A stretch of DNA of 64,000 nt. Source: Symbiodinium sp. CCMP2592. Its lineage: Eukaryota > Sar > Dinophyceae > Suessiales > Symbiodiniaceae. Position 1 is the first letter of the stretch, and the number at the start of each line of letters is the position of its first letter. The stretch spans positions 346,640 through 410,639 of the forward strand of contig CAJNDT010000003.1 in the NCBI GenBank assembly GCA_905221615.1, given 5' to 3'. This document shows, in pieces, positions 58,831 to 64,000 of this stretch. The notes below the pieces were generated by a model. The model ran no database searches, was not told the origin of the DNA, and worked only from the letters and a program-made list of their open reading frames with translations. The position numbers and the translations under genes are program-made.

Positions 58831-59649
58831 TTGCAGGGATTTGAGGGTGGTGTAAGGATGTTCAAGTGTACTCGGTAGTTGTATAGGCCAGCGCTTTACA
58901 TGACGTTCAAGGTTAGGGCTTAGGAGTGGCTGCTTGGGGTTTCAGGGCTCAAAACCAGCTTTTGGGTTGAAGAGAGAGGACCTCGTGATCAGGGTTTCTA
59001 CTACCAAGTTTAAGAGCGTTAGGGCTGCAGCGTGTTGAGGTTTGGTAGGGGTGAAGTTTTGCGCGGCTACAAGCCGCAAACCCGTGCGTGCAGGCTCCAG
59101 GGATTTCTCTTCCGCTCTCCCGACAAACCGAAAACCGGCTGCACTTTCCATCCTGCTGTTGGACCATAATATAATACATTGCAATATATGATATATCATT
59201 ATATCATATATTATCATAATACAGTGTATCTTGATCTCCTCTGCCAGAAGCTCGCTCTGTTTGTGATAACTCTCGCTCCTGGAATCCTGCTCTGTTTCAG
59301 CCACATCACCTTCAGCATTGAAGGCCGTGCACACAACACGGCCCAGCACTTTCCTTCTGTCTGCCGACTTCCAAACCTTGCATCATCCCATCCTGCTGCT
59401 CCTGCTCATCCTCGTCCCAAGAGATGCTGAAGCGACGCCTTCACCCCATCGAACTCCCTATAACTCGCCACATCCCGGAGCCTCAATCCGCGCGCTCCTC
59501 CCCCAAAACCTAAACTACCATGTAGCCCTGAGACGACGCCGTATAGAAATCCCATAAAACCGTTCAACCCTTCTTAAATCCTGCTGTACGTCCTTTCAAA
59601 AACCAGACACAACCTTTCAGGGCATAAGGGTGAGAGGCTTTGGGGCTTT

Positions 59650-59740
59650 GAACCCCGGGTGTTCATCCTCCAGCGCTTCCCTGGTGACGATGACGTCATC
59701 CCGGTCGGCCTGTAGAGCCGAGGGTGGGATCACGAGCTGA
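59650..59740 (-). CDS. Exon-like segment (ALQADRDDVIVTREALEDEH)
   Basis: Open and GC-rich on the minus strand: LQLVIPPSALQADRDDVIVT then REALEDEHPGF. No family is recognised; it is probably part of the same gene as its neighbours. Confidence 0.5.
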
Positions 59741-59783
59741 AGCTTTAGAGAGCTTAGGGCTTAGGGCTTAGAGCTTAGGATCT

Positions 59784-59884
59784 GGGAGTTTCCGAAAATG
59801 GGGAACCCTAATATAGTACCCTAAATAGTAGGATCCTTATTATAAGGACCCCCAAACAAGGTACCCTAATTTTCGGAAACTCCC
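59784..59884. repeat. Hairpin element, GTTTCCGAAAAT family
   Basis: GGGAGTTTCCGAAAATGGGG...CCTAATTTTCGGAAACTCCC around CCTAAATAGTAGGATCCTTA. Confidence 0.9.
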
Positions 59885-59989
59885 ATATAGAGTTTAGGGC
59901 TCAGGAGCTCACGGTTTTAAGTTTAGGGCTCAGACAGAGGTTTAGAGTCTAGAGATTAGGGTTTTGGCTTTTCAGGTTAGGGGCTTCCA

Positions 59990-60104
59990 CAACCCTAAAC
60001 CCTAAACCCTAAACCCCTAAACCCTAAACCCTAAACCCTAAACCCCTAAACCCTAAACCCCTAAACCCTAAACCCTAAACCCCTAAACCCTAAACCCTAA
60101 ACCC
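59990..60104 (+). repeat. CCCTAAA telomere-like tract
   Basis: About 15 units, with CCCCTAAA variants. Confidence 0.9.
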
Positions 60105-60185
60105 GGCTGAGGGTCTGCCGCTTGCGGCGTAAGGCGCCCTGGGGCTGAGCCTTGATGCTTTCGGGTTCCACAGCCAGGGGTCTGA
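60105..60185 (-). CDS. Exon-like segment (VEPESIKAQPQGALRRKRQT)
   Basis: A GC-rich minus-strand open segment set between two telomere-like tracts. It reads PLAVEPESIKAQPQGALRRK. Function unknown. Confidence 0.4.
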
Positions 60186-60345
60186 GGCTAGGAGTTTAGG
60201 GATTTAGGGGCTTAGGGCTTAGGGGCTTAGGGATTTAGGGCTTTAGGGGTTTAGGGATTTAGGGGCTTCGGGCTTTAGGGGTTTAGGGGTGTTTGGGATT
60301 TAGGGGTTTAGGGGTTTAGGGCTTTACGGGTTTAGGGTTTAGGGG
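60185..60345 (+). repeat. TTTAGGGG/CTTAGGGG tract
   Basis: Degenerate TTTAGGGG, GCTTAGGG and GATTTAGGGG units. Together with 59990-60104 it flanks the exon at 60105-60185 in opposite orientation. Confidence 0.8.
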
Positions 60346-60430
60346 TTCGGGGTTGAAGGTGAAGGCTCAGGGGTTAAAGTTTAGGGCCCAGGGTGCCGGG
60401 CTGAGGGTTTGTTTCAGTTTAGGTCATGGT

Positions 60431-60593
60431 GTTCCCTTAACGGGATCCTTAAAGGGTTCTATGAGGGATCTATAATAGACAGTAATATATGTAGGGTTCC
60501 TTTAAAGGGATCCTTAAAGGGTTCTATGAGGGATCTATAATGGACAGTAATATATGTAGGGTTCCTTTAAAGGGATCCTTAAAGGGCTCTGTA
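60431..60593 (+). repeat. Tandem repeat of about 67 bp, 2.5 copies
   Basis: Units GGGTTCCTTTAAAGGGATCC, TTAAAGGGTTCTATGAGGGA and TCTATAATxGACAGTAATAT repeat with few changes. Each unit contains the palindrome TTTAAAGGGATCCTTAAA. Confidence 0.9.
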
Positions 60594-60880
60594 TGCGGGT
60601 CAAATGTTCAGGGCTTGGGGTGTGTCGCAGGCGTATGTCAGTTGAGATTCGAAGACTTCTGGGTACGGCTTCAATGTTCGGGGTTTGGGGCCTAATTAGG
60701 GTTGAGATTGTTGATGCTTAGGTCGTCGCCCTGGGCCTAGTCGCATTCCAAGTAAGGAAAGAACCCGGACAACCCAGTGGATGATGCTTCTGCGCCTCTT
60801 TACAAGCAACGTTTGCCGAGGGGTTTTGGGATGTTTGGCACATATTCACTATCGGACGTTTAAGGCTTGGGATTTAGGTG

Positions 60881-60984
60881 GGGGTTTCCTAAAATAGGGG
60901 ACCCTAATATAAGTGAGATATCGATAGTAGGATCCTTATTACAAGGACCCCCAAATAAGGTACCCCTAATATTCGGAAACTCCC
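60881..60984. repeat. Hairpin element, GTTTCCGAAAAT family
   Basis: GGGGTTTCCTAAAATAGGGG...CCTAATATTCGGAAACTCCC around ATAGTAGGATCCTTATTAC. Confidence 0.88.
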
Positions 60985-61085
60985 AAGTGTCGGGCATCGG
61001 CATAGGGTCTAAGTGAGGGTATGAAGTAGAATTGCTCCTCAGCCCTGAACACCAGAACTGCAGATGCTGAGCCTAAGCACCTTCT

Positions 61086-61215
61086 CCAAGGGTAAAAGGA
61101 GGGACCCTTAATAAGGACCCCTAGGTATGTACCCTTAATATAGCTATTATATACCCATTATATAGCCCATTATAGGGTAGGGGTCCCCATTAAGGGTCCC
61201 TCCTTTTCTCCTTGG
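61086..61215. repeat. Hairpin element (arms CCAAGGGTAAAAGGAGGGAC)
   Basis: CCAAGGGTAAAAGGAGGGAC pairs with GTCCCTCCTTTTCTCCTTGG. The centre has TAGCTATTATATACCCATTA. Related to 20098-20245. Confidence 0.88.
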
Positions 61216-61483
61216 ATAAGCACCTTCTGAACAGAATGCACTGAGATTCCATAGAAGTAAGCAGGCTAAAGGCCAATCAATTCTACGAACTTCATGGGTT
61301 TTACAGCGCTTGGTGTTCGGCGCTTGGCATACCTAAAGAGGATCGAAGGGGGGACATGTCTCACAGGGTTTGCGGCTACCGGGCTTGCGGGTATGCCCGA
61401 AACTTAGACCCTAAACCACCGCCCTGAACCCTGAACCGCCCTGAACCCTAAGCCCTAAAACCCCCCAGACCCTACAGAGAACT

Positions 61484-61564
61484 CCAGAAAGTTGGAATAT
61501 GGTTTCATGGTAGGATACACTATAATTTACCATAGAAAGGTTAGGATAATCATATTCCAACTGG
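61484..61564. repeat. Hairpin element (arms CCAGAAAGTTGGAATAT), copy 2
   Basis: Nearly identical to 10536-10619 including a few flanking bases; the right arm lacks CTTT. Confidence 0.88.
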
Positions 61565-61684
61565 CTTTTACCCTAAACGCTTTTACTGGAGTAGTTGTGG
61601 CCTCCTCTGCTGGCTTCTAGGTTGGGATGCAGAGTTTAGCCTTTTTTGATTTGGGCTGGTATCTTCCTTCCTAGGACTCTTACG

Positions 61685-61787
61685 GGGGGCCTTAATAATC
61701 AGAATATGGTTTTGGAGCCCATTATATACTATAATCATAATAAAAATCACAAAAACAGTATTGGTAATTGTTTTGGCCTCTATACTA
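61685..61787. repeat. Hairpin element, TAATTATTTAGGCCCCTATA family
   Basis: GGGGGGCCTTAATAATCAGA...TTGGTAATTGTTTTGGCCTC around ACTATAATCATAATAAAAATC. Confidence 0.8.
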
Positions 61788-61960
61788 AACCCCCGTAATA
61801 CCCCTTATAGTAATCCTTATAGACCCCTATAAACGGAACCCTAAACCCTAAACTAACAGCACTGCTATATCATAGCACCCTTGTAGATTCGTAGATCCCT
61901 TATAGTATCCCTTCTAGACCCCTGAAAGGAACCCTACTCTAATTATTTAGGCCACTATAT

Positions 61961-62060
61961 GAGGGTTTCCGAAAACAGGGGACCCTAATATAGTACACTA
62001 CATAGTAGGATCCTGATTATAAGGACCCAAATCTACGGTACCCCTACTTTACGGAAACTC
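61961..62060. repeat. Hairpin element, GTTTCCGAAAAT family
   Basis: GAGGGTTTCCGAAAACAGGG...CTACTTTACGGAAACTC around ATAGTAGGATCCTGATTAT. A half-copy follows at about 62132-62164. Confidence 0.85.
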
Positions 62061-62185
62061 TAAACCCTAAACTTCCCTAAACCCTTTATGGAACCACTAC
62101 AGATCCCTTTAAGGAACCCTTACAGGATCCCTTTAAAGGTACCCCTAATTTACGGAAACTCCCATATGAACGGTACTAAGGAGGC

Positions 62186-62225
62186 CTCCTGGATCAGCTT
62201 CTGGGTCCACTCTCTCAGCGAGTAC
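62186..62225 (-). CDS. Exon (YSLREWTQKLIQE)
   Basis: A 40-bp exon with acceptor TGCCAG^GTACTC and a GC donor CAGGAG^GCCTCC. A helical, unassigned peptide. Confidence 0.45.
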
Positions 62226-62254
62226 CTGGCAGAGGATCAAACACAGAATCGAAC

Positions 62255-62415
62255 GGTTTAAGGTTTAGGGGTTTAGGGGTTTAGGGGTTTAGGGGTTTAG
62301 GGGTTTGGGGTTTAGGGGCTTAGGGGTTTAGGGGTTTAGGGGTTTAGGGGTTTAGGGGTTTAGGGCTTAGGGTTTACGGGTTTAGGGGTTTAGGGGTTTA
62401 GGATTTAGGGTGTGA
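62255..62415 (+). repeat. TTTAGGGG tract
   Basis: About 20 units TTTAGGGG with few variants. Confidence 0.88.
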
Positions 62416-62640
62416 GACCCCAACATAAACTGTTCAAGGCAAGAATCTCCCCACAAACCCTCAAAATCCTGAAACCCTCAACCCTAAACCCTAAACCCTA
62501 AACCCAAACCCTAAAAATCCTGAAACCCTCAACCCAGGTTTTATGTCCCGGTGGTTTTTGAAGCCCTGGGGGCTCCGTAGGTCGAGGCACGCTTTGGTGG
62601 ATAGCGCTCAGGGCTTGAGATGTACTGAAGGGGGAATATG

Positions 62641-62743
62641 GGGGTTTCCGAAAAAAGGGGACCCTAATACAGTTCCCTAAATACTAGGATCCTTATTGTA
62701 AGGACCCCCAAATAAGGTACCCCCTTAATTTTCGGAAGCTCCC
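62641..62743. repeat. Hairpin element, GTTTCCGAAAAT family
   Basis: GGGGTTTCCGAAAAAAGGGG...TTAATTTTCGGAAGCTCCC around AAATACTAGGATCCTTATTG. Confidence 0.88.
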
Positions 62744-63140
62744 ATTTTGATATTGAGGCCTGAATAGCTGGACAACTGGCTTTGGTGCCTGGGGTTCCTG
62801 TTAACTATATTCAGGAAACCCGAAGACTAGCAATGCGAACTCAAGCACTGTTGAGTCTACTGACCCCTTTCAAGAGCAGCAACTCGCAAGCTAGGACGGT
62901 GACTTCGTAACACAAGCGACGGGCACTCGTCTGCGCCGGAGAACTGATGTCGCTTCTTCCCGCGCATCCAGAACTGAAATGTCGGCATGGATCCTGGGAT
63001 TCGGATTTCAGTAAGCAACCGACGGTTGCGCCAAGGGATGTTCATCCTACCAAGTTGTGTGTAGCTATTGTGAGAATGACAATACGATAGCACAGCATAC
63101 AAAAAAAATAATCAGAATCAAAATGAGAACTTAGTTCTGC

Positions 63141-63222
63141 CGGCGCACGGATGTTCTGCTGGTGTGCCAGCTGCTGGTTCCGGGCCACGTCCACCTTCGG
63201 TATCAGGTCGATGGAGCGCAAT
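63141..63222 (-). CDS. Exon (SIDLIPKVDVARNQQLAHQQ)
   Basis: Acceptor CTTAAG^ATTGCG and GC donor GCGCCG^GCAGAA. It reads LRSIDLIPKVDVARNQQLAH then QQNIRAP. This is the furthest upstream exon seen of the minus-strand gene on the right; the family is not recognised. Confidence 0.5.
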
Positions 63223-63529
63223 CTTAAGAAAGGATTATGTAGGCGTCTTGAGGGTTTACAGGGTTTTATATGGCGCCAAAAGGATTTTACAGCTCTCTGA
63301 CGAGCGACCCGTGCTCAGCAGCTTTCGACTGTAGGTTTTGGGGTTTGGACTTGTGGCCTGTAGGACTCTACGGTAGGGGACAGCTGTTTCAGAGGGTGTT
63401 CGCTCCACCCCAAACCCTATACAGTATACCTAAAACGCCAAGCCCTACAAATCCAGAAAGCCCTGAAACCCCTTCAGTGTCGGCTGTGGCCTTGCGGAAG
63501 TAGGCTTTGCCAGCAAACTCCTTCCGATC

Positions 63530-63790
63530 ACGCAGCCCCAAGCCACACGCACATTGCATACTTGCATACTTACATATCTCCGTACTTACATACTTCCATA
63601 CTGCCACGCTTGCACATTTGCGCACTTCCATAATTTCATACTTGCATACTTACAATTAGTTACATACTTGCATACATGCATACACAAACACATTTCATTC
63701 CATTGCGTTGGATTGCACCGCAATATACATTAAATTCGACGACATTTCATTGCCTTACATTACCTTGCCTTACGTTAAGTTGCGCTACAT
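63530..63790 (+). repeat. Degenerate CTTACATACTTGCATA-type repeat
   Basis: Words of 8-12 bp such as ACTTGCATACTTACAT, then CATTACATTGCCTTAC-type words. No gene is supported. Confidence 0.75.
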
Positions 63791-63904
63791 TAAGAGTGTC
63801 CATGCCGTCAAACAGTCTTGCTCTCCCGCTCGCTGACTCGCTCGCTCTCTCACTCTGTCTTTCTCTCACAAACTGCTTCACGGTATCAAGGAGTCAGGTG
63901 CTGG

Positions 63905-64000
63905 ACACATTAACAACCACCACCACCACCACCATCACCAGCACCACCACCACCACCACCACAACAACAACAACGACAACAACCACCAACAACACCACCA
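63905..64000 (+). repeat. (CAC/CAA)n trinucleotide repeat at the window end
   Basis: CCACCACCACCACC with ACAACAACAA; continues past the window. Confidence 0.9.

Overview
This is eukaryotic nuclear DNA, most probably from a dinoflagellate of the Symbiodiniaceae type. Three things point there. Exons are very short (about 40-130 bp) and several introns appear to start with GC rather than GT. Every gene and retroelement I can recognise runs on the minus strand, a one-directional layout. The non-coding DNA is built largely from degenerate TTTAGGG/CCCTAAA telomere-like words, about 100-bp hairpin elements and microsatellites. I see no bacterial operon features, rRNA, tRNA or CRISPR.

Layout, read along the minus strand from the right end. 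(1) 63.2 to 49.3 kb: scattered exons of a gene I cannot name with confidence. One long exon (49951-50437) and the next (49775-49870) resemble the stalk and microtubule-binding region of dynein heavy chain. (2) 47.6 to 40.7 kb: a ubiquitin-like domain followed by a series of RCC1-type beta-propeller repeats split over about ten exons. (3) 40.4 to 0.47 kb: a thioredoxin reductase gene spread over about 40 kb in at least 14 small exons. These exons, joined in order, give the NAD(P)/FAD flavoprotein landmarks from the N-terminal GGGPAG to the C-terminal FAAGDV/YRQ region and a stop. The last RCC1 exon and the first reductase exon have compatible phase and no stop is visible between them, so a fused product is possible.

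Two apparently full-length, recent retrotransposons sit inside introns of the reductase gene, both in the sense direction. The first (12182-19441) is a tyrosine-recombinase retrotransposon with split direct repeats (A1-ORFs-B1-A2-B2). It has gag, RT, RNase H and YR, and a complete cytosine-C5 DNA methyltransferase fold inserted into the middle of RNase H. The methyltransferase appears to have Tyr in place of the catalytic Cys, and an A8 run shifts the frame just after it. The second (23001-32864) is a Ty1/copia LTR element with about 209-bp LTRs and an AAACC target duplication in a telomere-like tract. Its 2834-aa polyprotein carries an HxD...H...R 2-oxoglutarate/Fe(II)-oxygenase-like domain between integrase and RT, and a C-terminal signal-peptide/TM/Cys-His tail. 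So one element carries a DNA-methylation module and its neighbour a candidate oxidative (demethylase-like) module. This pairing is the most interesting feature of the window.

The rest is intron and intergenic DNA. It holds over 40 palindromic (hairpin) elements in several families, interstitial telomere-like tracts in both orientations, minisatellites and microsatellites. Exon edges are placed by eye from splice-site words, protein-family landmarks and phase, so they may be off by a few bases.
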